The position numbers and the translations under genes were made by a program. Below the pieces are notes generated by a model. That model was given only the letters and a program-made list of their open reading frames with translations. It was not told the DNA's origin and ran no database searches. From Dactylosporangium vinaceum (GTDB taxonomy: Bacteria > Actinomycetota > Actinomycetes > Mycobacteriales > Micromonosporaceae), in contig NZ_CP061913.1 in the NCBI RefSeq assembly GCF_019904175.1, forward strand, positions 1,178,001 through 1,242,000: a DNA stretch of 64,000 bases, written 5' to 3'. This document shows positions 51,229-60,600 of this stretch, piece by piece (position 1 is the first letter of the stretch; each line of letters opens with the position of its first letter).

Positions 51229-52683
51229 ATGGAACAGGGCGATTCGACGCCGCTGCGCCCGTCCGCGCCGGAGAGAGCCCGCTGGGGGCTCGGCCGGGTG
51301 CTGCGGCTGGCGACCGGCGTCCGCGAGGACGTTCTCGCCCTCGTGCCGAGCGAACGCGCGCGCTATACCTCGATGGGCGGAGTCGTCGCCGGCACAGCGA
51401 TCATGGCCATGCTGTCCATGTCGGCCGCGCTCTACTTCATGTTCGGCGGGTTCGAGTGGTTCATCGTGGCCGCCGTGCCGGTGTGGGGCATGTTCATCAT
51501 CAGCCTCGACCGCTGGCTGATGTCCTCGACGGCGATGGGCGACGGCGGCCGGGCCTGGCGAAAGCTTCTGCCACGGCTCGGGCTGTCGATCGCGCTCGGC
51601 GTGATCCTGGCCGAGCCACTGCTGCTGGGCATCTACAACACTGCGATCACCGAACGGGTGGGCAACGATCGGCAGCAGGCCATCGTGGCTCGCGGCAGCA
51701 TGCTGCACAACTGCAACCCCGTGCCGGGCGCGCCCGAGCCGGGCGACTTCACGCCCGACGACCCGCGATGCAACGACTACCACCTCACCGTGCCCGGCGA
51801 CTCGCCGACCGCCCTGCAGGGCAAGCTGGCCGATCTGGTCAAGCAGCGTGACGCGCTCAAAACGATCGCCGACGCTGACGCCGCGAAATACGCCGAGCTC
51901 AACGAGCTGGCCCGGCGCGAATGTAACGGCACCTCCGGCGCGGGCCTGACCGGCAAGGTCGGCGAGGGCCCGAACTGCAAGCGGCTGCGCGGCGAGGCGG
52001 ACCAGTACCACCGCGATCATCAGATCGACGAGAACCAGGCCAAGCTGGCCGACCTCAACAAACAGATCACCGATGCCGGCGGCAGTCTCGGCGATGCCCG
52101 CAACGGTTACGCGTCAGTGCGGGACAAGGCGATCGAGACCGACCTGGCCGCGTTCAAGAGCCGGCAAGGCAACGTCGGCCTGCTGGAGCGGTTCCGGACG
52201 CTCGACGAGCTCGTGTCGGACAACAGCTATGTGAGCATCACGCAGTGGGCCATCCGGATCTTCTTCATCATCGTGGATGCGCTGCCGGTCATCCTCAAAG
52301 CGCTCAGCGGCACCACCGCCTACGACCGGCTCCTCGGCGAGCGGGTGCGTGAGCAGGAGCGAATCCAGAAGATGCGCTCCGACGAGGCGGTCGACCGCAG
52401 CTCCCGGTGGAGCGACGTCGTGCGCCACGACCAGGACCTGCAGCGTCGTCTGGAGCTCGAGCGACGCAGCCAGCAGGACCGCATCGAACGCGCCCAGATC
52501 GACGAGGACCGGGGGGAGCTGGTCGACGCGCTGGAAGCGCATCTGCTGCAGATGTCGATCGGTCCAGCCGGCCAGGGCCGTGGGCAGTCGTCCCAGGACT
52601 CGAACGTCTATGACACGACCGATTTCTCCGAGCAACCCACCGTCGTCCTCGACGACCGCCGACTGTACGGAGGGCAGCAGTAG
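51229..52683 (+). CDS. DUF4407-like multi-span membrane protein
   Basis: The 484-residue protein has three membrane helices at about 45-150, including W-G-M-F-I-I-S-L-D-R-W-L-M-S, the family's hallmark L-D-R after TM2. A large extracytoplasmic coiled-coil loop with four cysteines (about 160-320) follows. A fourth membrane helix (about 340-365) leads to a charged helical cytoplasmic tail. DUF4407 proteins are of unknown function. ATG 51229 was chosen for its GGAGGAAGG ribosome-binding site. Placed among SPFH, vWA and kinase genes, it may be the membrane anchor or sensor of the system. Confidence 0.75.
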   Translation: MEQGDSTPLRPSAPERARWGLGRVLRLATGVREDVLALVPSERARYTSMGGVVAGTAIMAMLSMSAALYFMFGGFEWFIVAAVPVWGMFIISLDRWLMSSTAMGDGGRAWRKLLPRLGLSIALGVILAEPLLLGIYNTAITERVGNDRQQAIVARGSMLHNCNPVPGAPEPGDFTPDDPRCNDYHLTVPGDSPTALQGKLADLVKQRDALKTIADADAAKYAELNELARRECNGTSGAGLTGKVGEGPNCKRLRGEADQYHRDHQIDENQAKLADLNKQITDAGGSLGDARNGYASVRDKAIETDLAAFKSRQGNVGLLERFRTLDELVSDNSYVSITQWAIRIFFIIVDALPVILKALSGTTAYDRLLGERVREQERIQKMRSDEAVDRSSRWSDVVRHDQDLQRRLELERRSQQDRIERAQIDEDRGELVDALEAHLLQMSIGPAGQGRGQSSQDSNVYDTTDFSEQPTVVLDDRRLYGGQQ

Positions 52684-53444
52684 TGTCGACGAACTACGCG
52701 CCCGACGGCGCCCGCATGTCCCGGGTCCGCACCTACTTGATCTACCTGGTGCTGGACACGTCGGAGTCAATGCGGCGGCCGTCGCGGGAGGCGCCACAGC
52801 ACGGCAACGCGCAGGAGCACTTCCAGCGCCTGATTCCACAGATGATCAAGCAGCTCTCGCAACACCCGGTGATCCACAGTCAGGCCGCGGTCAGCGTGGT
52901 GGCGTTCAACGACGAGCCGGATGTCCTGCGGCCGATGACCGCGCTCAACCGGTCGGCCTCCATCTCGGTGCCGAGACTGGGCTACGGCACCGACTACGCG
53001 GCAGTGCTGCGGTTTCTCGGCACCCAGCACGCCAGCGATGCCCGGAAGGTCAAGCTCGATCGGGTGCAGGAGAACTACGCGGTCGAGGTGGCGGCGCCCT
53101 GGATCTTCTTCATCACCGACGGGAGGCCCGGCAACTCCGAGCGCTACCAGGAGCTGTCGGAGTGGATCGGCTATCGCGACGCCCTGGTGAACGAGCCGAC
53201 CGGCGCGCGGATCGTCGCGATCGGCCTGCCCGGCGCCGACGGTGACACGCTCTACCGGCTCGCGACCGGCCAGCCCACAGGCGCTCGCAACGCGTTCATC
53301 GCCGAGCGCGGCAGCAACCTGCGGGAGCTGTCGCAGAGTGTGGTCCGCGCGATTGAGGCCAGTATCTCGACGTCGACAGGCACCGGTCTGCTGACCATCA
53401 ACACGCCGGCCGGCATGCGTCGCATCGACGGGCTGACGTCGTGA
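52683..53444 (+). CDS. TerY-like von Willebrand factor A domain protein
   Basis: The 253-residue single vWA domain has an intact MIDAS D25-T-S-E-S29, a conserved threonine loop (G-Y-G-T-D-Y) and I-T-D-G-R-P. It is of TerY type (tellurite-resistance-associated vWA). In TerY-phosphorylation triads this protein works with a PP2C phosphatase and a kinase, encoded here by the next two genes. GTG 52683 shares one base with the preceding TAG (TAGTG), and the stop overlaps the phosphatase start. Confidence 0.85.
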   Translation: MSTNYAPDGARMSRVRTYLIYLVLDTSESMRRPSREAPQHGNAQEHFQRLIPQMIKQLSQHPVIHSQAAVSVVAFNDEPDVLRPMTALNRSASISVPRLGYGTDYAAVLRFLGTQHASDARKVKLDRVQENYAVEVAAPWIFFITDGRPGNSERYQELSEWIGYRDALVNEPTGARIVAIGLPGADGDTLYRLATGQPTGARNAFIAERGSNLRELSQSVVRAIEASISTSTGTGLLTINTPAGMRRIDGLTS

Positions 53445-54478
53445 GCCCGACGGGGGGTGTGATCCTGGCGTTTGCCGTCATGCTTGCGGCCGCGGTCGGA
53501 TTCCTGGCGATGCGCCACATCCGGCGGCCGGAGAAGGTAACGGTCAAAGCCGGAGAGGGCGTGATCTCGACCCGCGGTGGCCGGCGGGTCCAGAGCGCTC
53601 CTCGACCGGACGCTCCGCCGCGGTTCGAGGGGCAGCCCGAGCCGCCGCGGCGGGAGCCGCGATTCAAGGGCCGCCAGGAAAAGGCACAGCCCGCGCCGCC
53701 CGCGGTGGCCGATCCCCAGCTCACCGGGCCGGTGGTTCTCGAGGCCGCCTGGTCGCAATCGGTGTTCCACGGAGCCCGGGACGATGGCGCCGGTTTCAAG
53801 GTCGCCGTGCGGGTGGCGACGGCCCGCGGACGCAGTCACGCCTACAACGGCGAGCCCGGGCAGGACGCGGCCGGCGTCGTCTGGTGTGAGCATCGTCGTT
53901 CAATCTTTCTGGTGGTGGCCGACGGTCTCGGCTCGAAGCCCGATTCGGGCCTGGTAGCCCACGGCCTGGTCGAAGAGGTGATTGGCCGCGCCGCCGAGCT
54001 GCAGGTATCCGAGAGTCCGACGGGCATGCTGGCGTCGGTCGTGACCGCCACGGAGCACTGGGTCCGTCAGAAGAGGCTTGACGGCGCCAGCACGCTCGCT
54101 GTAGCCGAGGTCCGCCTCGGCCGCGACGGGCACGAGGTGCTCACCTGGGGTATCGGTGACTCTGAGGCGTGGGTGCTCGCCGACGGCGCCTGGGAGCCGC
54201 TGCACCACGAGCGGCGAGCCGACGCAGAAAACATCACCCGGCATCTGCCCGGGCACCACGACATGCACCGATCGCGCCGACAGCTCCGCCGCAACAGCGT
54301 GATCACGGTGGCCAGCGACGGGTTCGCCAGTGCACTGGCCAAGGACTCCCCGCTGGCCCGAGAACTGGCCGACCAGTGGCGCAAACCCCCGGCCGCGCTG
54401 GACTTCCTGAGCCGGGTGAACTTCGAGGACCCCTACTTCAACGACGACAGGGCGGCAGTGGCGGTGTGGATTCGCTAA
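53441..54478 (+). CDS. PP2C-family protein phosphatase, membrane-anchored
   Basis: The 345-residue protein has one N-terminal membrane helix (5-25), a Pro/Arg-rich linker (40-100) and a PP2C domain (125-345). Metal-binding residues are visible in G-Q-D-A-A-G-V, V-V-A-D-G-L-G-S, G-I-G-D-S-E-A-W and the final N-D-D-R-A-A-V-A-V, so it should be active. It probably reverses phosphorylation by the adjacent kinase. GTG 53441 overlaps the vWA stop (GTGA). Confidence 0.86.
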   Translation: MSPTGGVILAFAVMLAAAVGFLAMRHIRRPEKVTVKAGEGVISTRGGRRVQSAPRPDAPPRFEGQPEPPRREPRFKGRQEKAQPAPPAVADPQLTGPVVLEAAWSQSVFHGARDDGAGFKVAVRVATARGRSHAYNGEPGQDAAGVVWCEHRRSIFLVVADGLGSKPDSGLVAHGLVEEVIGRAAELQVSESPTGMLASVVTATEHWVRQKRLDGASTLAVAEVRLGRDGHEVLTWGIGDSEAWVLADGAWEPLHHERRADAENITRHLPGHHDMHRSRRQLRRNSVITVASDGFASALAKDSPLARELADQWRKPPAALDFLSRVNFEDPYFNDDRAAVAVWIR

Positions 54479-55593
54479 CCAGATACTGGGTCGAGCTCGG
54501 CGAACTGGGCGAGCGGCGCCGGCTCCCGTGGGGCAACGCGGGAAATTCCACGATGTGGCAGTGCACGTTCGCCGGCTCGCGGTTCGTATTCAAGGAATAC
54601 TCCGACGAGTTCCGCGCCTCGGCCGACCAGAACGCCCTCGGGCGGTTGATCGGCTGGCGTGACTCCCTGCCTGACCAGGATCGGGCGCACTTGGACCGGG
54701 TGGCCGCATGGCCGCGGTACCGGGTCCGGCACAACGGGACGCTGCTCGGCGTGCTCATGCCGTTCGCGCCGGCGAGGTTCTTCCGCGAGATGGCGCCGGA
54801 CGGCGCGGTCCAGCCGAACGTCATCGCGAACCTGGTTCGGCGCACGATGGACGGCAACGTCATCCCCGGCGCGGTCGTCTTCGTCAAGACCAGCGCCATC
54901 GGGCACGCGGCCGACGTGCTGCTGTGGTTCCACAGGCAGAAGGTGCTCGTCAACGACGTGCGGGAGCTGAACATCCTGTGCGCCAAGGACGGCTCGGCCG
55001 TGCACTACGTCGACTGCGACGTGATGATCGGACCGTGGGGCCGCGTTGGGTCCCCGGCGGCGCCCGAATATCTTCAGGAGCTACTCCCGTCCGGTGAGCC
55101 GCCGTCCCCACGGATCGAGTTCGCCAAGCTCGCGTGGGTCGCAGTATGGATTCTGCTCGACGACTTCAGCCTGCGCGGCCCGCAGCAGGCGCAGCTCACC
55201 AGGATCATCGACGCCAAGGACGCCGAACTCATCTCGCAGACCGGCCTGATGGGTCCGATCGACATGGAGAACTGGCGGCGGATGGCCGGCCGCTGGATCC
55301 GCTGGACGGCGTCGGCGAAGGTCGGGCCGCCTCCGGGTGAACGGACCGTCATCACACCTACGCCGTATCTGAAGCCGACCAGGAAGATGCCCGACCCGCG
55401 GCCGGCGGACCGGAGCCGCTGGGTGCCGGAGCGGTTCAAGCAGCCTATGCCGGCCGTCACGATGCCGGCGGTTCCAGTGCCGGACGCGCCGCGCCGGAGC
55501 CACGGCGTGACCGTCCTCCTCGTCGCCGCGGCCGCGGTCGTGATGCTTGTCGGCCTGGCCGCACTCAACGTCCTGCTGCAGGGAGGTCGGTAA
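54466..55593 (+). CDS. Divergent protein kinase-like protein with a C-terminal membrane helix
   Basis: The 375-residue protein keeps kinase-like residues in order: lysine in F-V-F-K-E-Y (about 40), a catalytic-loop equivalent V-N-D-V-R-E-L-N-I-L (D and N kept, the HRD histidine lost) and a metal-binding V-D-C-D in place of D-F-G. This resembles the kinase of TerY-P triads. A linker rich in Pro and Arg leads to one transmembrane helix (about 350-370). The start GTG 54466 overlaps the phosphatase by 13 bases. Its target might be the FHA protein encoded next. Confidence 0.75.
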   Translation: MDSLTRYWVELGELGERRRLPWGNAGNSTMWQCTFAGSRFVFKEYSDEFRASADQNALGRLIGWRDSLPDQDRAHLDRVAAWPRYRVRHNGTLLGVLMPFAPARFFREMAPDGAVQPNVIANLVRRTMDGNVIPGAVVFVKTSAIGHAADVLLWFHRQKVLVNDVRELNILCAKDGSAVHYVDCDVMIGPWGRVGSPAAPEYLQELLPSGEPPSPRIEFAKLAWVAVWILLDDFSLRGPQQAQLTRIIDAKDAELISQTGLMGPIDMENWRRMAGRWIRWTASAKVGPPPGERTVITPTPYLKPTRKMPDPRPADRSRWVPERFKQPMPAVTMPAVPVPDAPRRSHGVTVLLVAAAAVVMLVGLAALNVLLQGGR

Positions 55594-57548
55594 TGAGCTC
55601 ACTGGTGCTGATCGTCGAAGACGGCGACGAGCGCCGGCTGCCCGAGCAGGACCCGCACTACATGTGGATCGACCGCGGCGAGCTCAGGGTGTCGACCAAC
55701 CCGCCCAGTCACAGCACCTGCATCGGCAACTTCGTGTCGGAGTTCGGTGTCTGGCGCTTCCACACCGGACCGGCGGAGTGCCCGCCGGAGCTGCGTATCA
55801 ACGGCCGGCCGGTCGACGAGGACATCGAGCTTCCCGGCGACCGGGCCGAGGTGGCGCTCAGCGCCGACCCCTATAGCGAACCGCCGCCGGCCACCCCGCG
55901 GCCCCGCCGGCCGGCCAACGTCGAGACGGTGTCCGGCCGGCAGTATCTGATCGGCCCGCTCGGGTCGAACGCGCAGCTTGCGCTGGACGACCCCGCGGTG
56001 GTCGAAGATCATGCCCGCGTCGAGATCGACGACACGGGCGCCTGGTGGATCACCGCTCTCAACGGCGAGGTCTTCGTCGATGACGAGCCGGTCGCGTCGG
56101 CCAAGCTGGCGCCGGGAGCGCAGTATCGTATCGGGCAGCGGATGCTCACCGTGCCCAGTCCGCGCCGGCGTGGCCGCGGCCTGCCGGTCACCTGCGACGA
56201 GCTGAGCGCCAGGCACGGCCCGAACGTCTTCCTCGACAACGTCTCCCTGACCATTGCCGCCGGGGACTTCGCCGTCGTCCACGCCCGGGAGCCGCTCGGC
56301 GCGACGATGCTGCTCGGCCTCATCGCGGGGGTGTACCGGCCCGACCACGGTACCGTCCGGATCGGTGACTCGAGCCGGCGCGGCGGCCCGGGCGTCCGGT
56401 GGGTCCCGGCCAACGACGACCTGTACGACCTGCTGACCGTCGACGAGACGCTGGGCGGCGTAGGCGCCGACCGCCGTGCGGAGATCCTTTCCTGGGTCGG
56501 GCTCTCCCGTGACGGTGGCCGCCAGGTCCGTGCGCTCGATCCCGGCGAGCGCAAGCGGCTGGCCATTGCCCGCGAACTCGCCGAGCGGCCGGCGTTGCTG
56601 GTTGTCTTCGAGACGCCCGACTCGGCGCACTATGCGATAGGCGAGGACCGGGAGCTGATGTCGCGACTGGCGACGATCAGCGAGGACATCGGCTGCACGG
56701 TGCTGATGGCCGCACGCAGCCGGAACAACCTCGACCAGGCCCGCAAGGTCATCATCCTCGACCGGCGCGGCGGCCTGCGCTACGCCGGCCCGGCGGGCCG
56801 GCGAGCCGATCACCTGGCCGCCCTGGACGTCTTCGGGGAGGAGTCCGGCCCCGGCCGCAGCGACAGCGTGATCCAGCTGCCTGCGATGCGCCCGCGCGTC
56901 GGCACACCGGGCTACCTCGACGGCCTCGCGGGTGTCCTGCGGCAGCAGGCACTGCTCTATCGGTCGCGCGGCAACGGTCTGCACGCCCTCCTCGGCGCCC
57001 TTGCCGTCGCCGGTGCGGCCCTGGTGTTCGTCAGCTTCGGGCTGGCACGGCTCGAGATGGCTGTCGTCGCGGTCGCCATCGCGCTTGTCGCCGGCGGGAC
57101 CGACCTCGTCACCGCCCGTCCCGTCCTGGCTCGTGAACGGCGGTCGGGAGTGAGTGCGGGCACGATCGTCACCGGCCGTTTGATTGTCCACGGCGGCGTC
57201 CTGTCCGCGGCGGCCGTGTTCCCGGCCACGGCGGCGGCGTGGGCCGACGCCGCCCTGCCCGCCGTGCCCGGTCTCTCGGCGTGGCTCTCGTGCTACCTGG
57301 CTTTGCTGCTGGCGATGCTACTGGCCCTGGCGGCCACGATGCTGGCGGCCGCGGCGTCGCCGCGGGAGCGGCTCGACTTCGCGGTCCTCGCCGGGGCCGC
57401 CGTGACTGCGGTGGCCACCGTGTTGCTCGCCTGGGTGCTGCTGGCCGCGAGCTGGCCGGTCAGCCTTCCGCTGCTGCTCGTGCTGTTCGTGTCGGCTGCC
57501 GTGGCGACGGCCGCGATGCTGGAGAACCGGCTGACCAGTCCCGGGTGA
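55593..57548 (+). CDS. FHA domain-ABC ATPase-like (degenerate)-membrane protein
   Basis: The 651-residue protein has an N-terminal FHA-like half-domain (1-95) and a second FHA-like domain (about 110-185). An ABC-ATPase fold follows (200-410) and then about six membrane helices (460-645), an Rv1747-like layout. The ATPase is damaged: the Walker A site reads A-R-E-P-L-G-A-T-M with no lysine. The signature region is L-D-P-G-E-R-K-R-L-A-I-A-R-E-L. Walker B reads L-L-V-V-F-E-T-P-D instead of a D-E pair. It probably does not pump, but could be a phosphothreonine-reading membrane protein. ATG 55593 shares a base with the kinase TAA. Confidence 0.8.
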   Translation: MSSLVLIVEDGDERRLPEQDPHYMWIDRGELRVSTNPPSHSTCIGNFVSEFGVWRFHTGPAECPPELRINGRPVDEDIELPGDRAEVALSADPYSEPPPATPRPRRPANVETVSGRQYLIGPLGSNAQLALDDPAVVEDHARVEIDDTGAWWITALNGEVFVDDEPVASAKLAPGAQYRIGQRMLTVPSPRRRGRGLPVTCDELSARHGPNVFLDNVSLTIAAGDFAVVHAREPLGATMLLGLIAGVYRPDHGTVRIGDSSRRGGPGVRWVPANDDLYDLLTVDETLGGVGADRRAEILSWVGLSRDGGRQVRALDPGERKRLAIARELAERPALLVVFETPDSAHYAIGEDRELMSRLATISEDIGCTVLMAARSRNNLDQARKVIILDRRGGLRYAGPAGRRADHLAALDVFGEESGPGRSDSVIQLPAMRPRVGTPGYLDGLAGVLRQQALLYRSRGNGLHALLGALAVAGAALVFVSFGLARLEMAVVAVAIALVAGGTDLVTARPVLARERRSGVSAGTIVTGRLIVHGGVLSAAAVFPATAAAWADAALPAVPGLSAWLSCYLALLLAMLLALAATMLAAAASPRERLDFAVLAGAAVTAVATVLLAWVLLAASWPVSLPLLLVLFVSAAVATAAMLENRLTSPG

Positions 57549-57567
57549 GCCGCCCGACGCGCTGAAG

Positions 57568-57610
57568 CCGGCCTGACCTGCCCTGGTCAGGCGTCTGGCA
57601 GGTCGGCCGG
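57568..57610. terminator. Hairpin between the convergent FHA-ABC and NACHT genes
   Basis: CCGGCC and GACCTGCC (57568-57582, one T bulged) pair with GGCAGGTC-GGCCGG (57597-57610) around a 14-base loop, 14 bp in total. There is no T run. It overlaps the end of the NACHT gene and may act as a two-way transcription stop. Confidence 0.45.
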
Positions 57611-60600
57611 GTCGGCCTGGGGCAGCCAGGTGAGGGCCTGGGCCAGGAGGTGGCGGGTGTCGGCGTCGCCGGCCGTGCGGGCCCGCTGGATGAACAATGC
57701 CCGCACGTCCTCGTCGGCGCCGTGGTAGCGGCCCAGCGCGTGGACCGCCGTGCGGCGCACGGACCAGTCGGGGTCGTCGACCAGGTCGATCAGCAGCGCG
57801 CGGGCCTCGGGCCGGCGGGCGCCGCCCTCGTCGAGCGCGGCCACGGCGGCCCGGCGGACCTCGACCTCCTCGTCGTCGCGGGCCCGCTGGACCAGCAGGG
57901 CCCGGGCCGCCGGGTCGGCCCCGAAGCGGCGCCCGAGCAGTTCGCACGCCTCGCGCCGGATGGCCGGTTCGGCCGGCGGCCCGGCCCGGTGGCGAAGCAG
58001 CGCGGCCAGCGCACCCGTGGCGTCCGGACCCGCCGCGAGGGTTTCCGCGGCGGTGCGGAACACCGCCGGATCGGGATCGTGCTCGGCCCGGTCCCACAGC
58101 AGGTCGGCGATCTCGCTGAACGGCTGCCGGGACACAAGCGTCTCGATGGCGGCCAGGCGCACGCCCGCGTAGTCGTCCTCCTGGGCCCGCGCGGCCAGCC
58201 GGTCGCAGACCCGCCCGGCATAGTCCCGCCAGTCGGCCAGGGCCTCGGCCGCCTCGCGCACGATCTGTGGCTCGCCGTCCTTTTCAACCCGCAGAAAGAG
58301 CTGCGTCTGTACTGCCGGATCAGCGACCGACCGGATGAGCGCCCGGACCGCGGCCAGCCGCACCACGGTGTCGGTCTCGCCGGCGGCCTGGCGGATGATG
58401 AGGTCGCGGCTCTGCACGGTGCCGGTGAAGTGCTCGGCGAGCAGCCGGGTCGCGGCCAGCCGGGGGCGGGCCGCCTCGTCGGCCTCGGCCCGGGTGGCGA
58501 GGAGCCGGGCGGTATCCGGATCGGGGAACTGCTCGGCCAGCCGGGCCAGTGCGTATTCGCGCACTCCGGCGTCGGTGTCCTCGGTTGCGGCGCGGGCGAG
58601 CCGGTCGCGCTCCGGCCCGAACCGCTCGTCCAGGGCCCGCAGCGCGGTCAGCCGGATGCCACCGTCGCTGTCGGCGACGGCCCGGTCGGCCAGCAGCTCC
58701 CGCAGGCCGGCGCCCTCCGGCTCGAGCCGCAGCAGCTCGGCCAGCGCCACGCCGCGGGCCCCGGCATCGCGGTCGCCGTCCTTGGCCAGCGCGGCGCGCA
58801 GCAGCTCGCGGGCGGTCGCCGGGTCACAGCAGCGGGTCAGCAGGCGCAGCACCCCGCGGCGCACGCCGTCCTCCATGGCCGACCGCGGGGGCGCCGACAT
58901 CGCCGGCTCGGCGTCGAGCCGGGCCAGCAGCAGGCGGCGGACCTCGGCGGTGGCGCCGAAGCCCGCGATGAGGGCACCGGCGGCGGCCTCCATCACCCCG
59001 GCGTCGCTGTCGGCCCGGACCCGATCGATCAGCAGGTCCGTGAGCTCCGGCCGGCCGGCAAAGCGCCGGCCGAGCACCTCCACGGCCGCGCGGCGCACGC
59101 GCTCCTGCGGGTCGTGCTTCGCCCGCCCGACCAGCAGCTGGAACACGGCCTCGCGCTCGGGCCGGTCGCCGAGTGTCCGCACCGCCATCAGCCGCAGCTC
59201 CGGGAACGGGTCCTCGGCCACCGCGGCGGCCAGCCGGGCCAGCGTCCGGGGCTCGTCGCCGAAGCCGGCGACGAGCGCCTCCAGTGCGGCCAGGCGGACC
59301 GCACCGTGCTGGTCGTTCTCGGCCCGGGCGGCCAGCAGCGCGCCGCAGTGGGCCCGCCGGTTGGCCTCCGCCGGGCGGTCGGCCGCCGCCGGTATCGCGG
59401 CCACCTCGGCCAGGCCGGCCACGAGCGCGTGCCGGGCCCGGCGGTCGGTGATGGTGCCGAGCTCGGCGTCGAGCAGCCCCTCCAGCCCCTCGTGCGGGGA
59501 GGCGAGCAGCGCGGCCAGCCGGGTGGCGAAGGCCGAGCCGCTCCAGCTGACCCGGATGCCGCGCCGGCGGTACCAGTGCGCGAACTCCTCCCGGCCCGGC
59601 CAGCGCTCGCCGAGCACGCGGACCGGCGGCAGGATCTCCGCCTCGACGAGGTCGACCGCGGCCCGGTCCTCGACCGTCACGCCGTGCTCGATCAGCAGGA
59701 TCACCTCGCGCAGCACCGCGCGGGCGGCCGAGGCGATCAGGCGCGGATGGGGTACCTCGGCCACGCACTGCGCGGCGAGCACGAGGTTCCACGGCGGCTG
59801 CCGGAACGCACCGGCGGGCCATGGCCGGTTGAGCTCCACGGCGAGCATCTGGATCAGGTTTCCGGCCTGGCTCGCGGGCAGCCGGCCGACGATCAGGCGC
59901 AGCACCTCCCGCCACGAGGGATCGGCCCAGCGGTCCCGGAACAGCTGCTGCAGCTTCGGGTACCGGTACGGCTCGTCGCCCCGCTCGAACCGCTCGACGA
60001 TCGCCTGCGCGCAGAAGAACTCGAGGAACGCCCGGTGCTCGAACCCGTAGGCGGACGGCCCGTACCGGCTCAGGATGAACGTGCGCTCGCGCAGCTGGTC
60101 GATGATCGTGCCGGCCATCGCGCTGGCCTGTCCGCGCGGATGCTCGTACTGTTCGACCAGGAAGTCCTCGACAAGCGTCAGCAGCTCGGCCCGGGCGATG
60201 TAGTTCCCGCCCAGCCCGACCGGCCCGGACTGCATGAACAGCGCCACCCGTTGCAACAGCGCTTTGGTGTTGTACTCGTCGAGCACCTCGGCCCCGGTGT
60301 GGTGCTCGCGCAGGCGCCGCCCCACGTCCCAGTGCCGGATCAGCACATTGGCGGCGTGGTCGTAGAGCGTCCACCGTTCCCGCGGGAGCTCCTGGGTGCG
60401 GGCCGTGACCGAGAGGATCGTGAGCAGCAGCGGATTGCCCGCCAGCTCCCGCAGCGCGGCCGAGCCCGCGATCGCCTCGCGCAGCTGGGCCCGGCGCTGC
60501 TCGGCCGTCGGCGCCGCCGGATCGCCGACCGGGCCGGACACCGGACCGTGCCAGGCCCGCAGGAAGGCGTCGATCTGCCCGTCGTCGAGGTCGTCCAGCG

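Noticed and set aside
53441..55593. Reading the PP2C and kinase genes as an ordinary Ser/Thr kinase-phosphatase (PknB/PstP) pair of cell division
   Set aside because: The kinase lacks the canonical HRD and DFG sequences and PASTA domains, and the neighbours are vWA, SPFH and FHA-ABC genes rather than ftsW, pbpA or fhaA/B.
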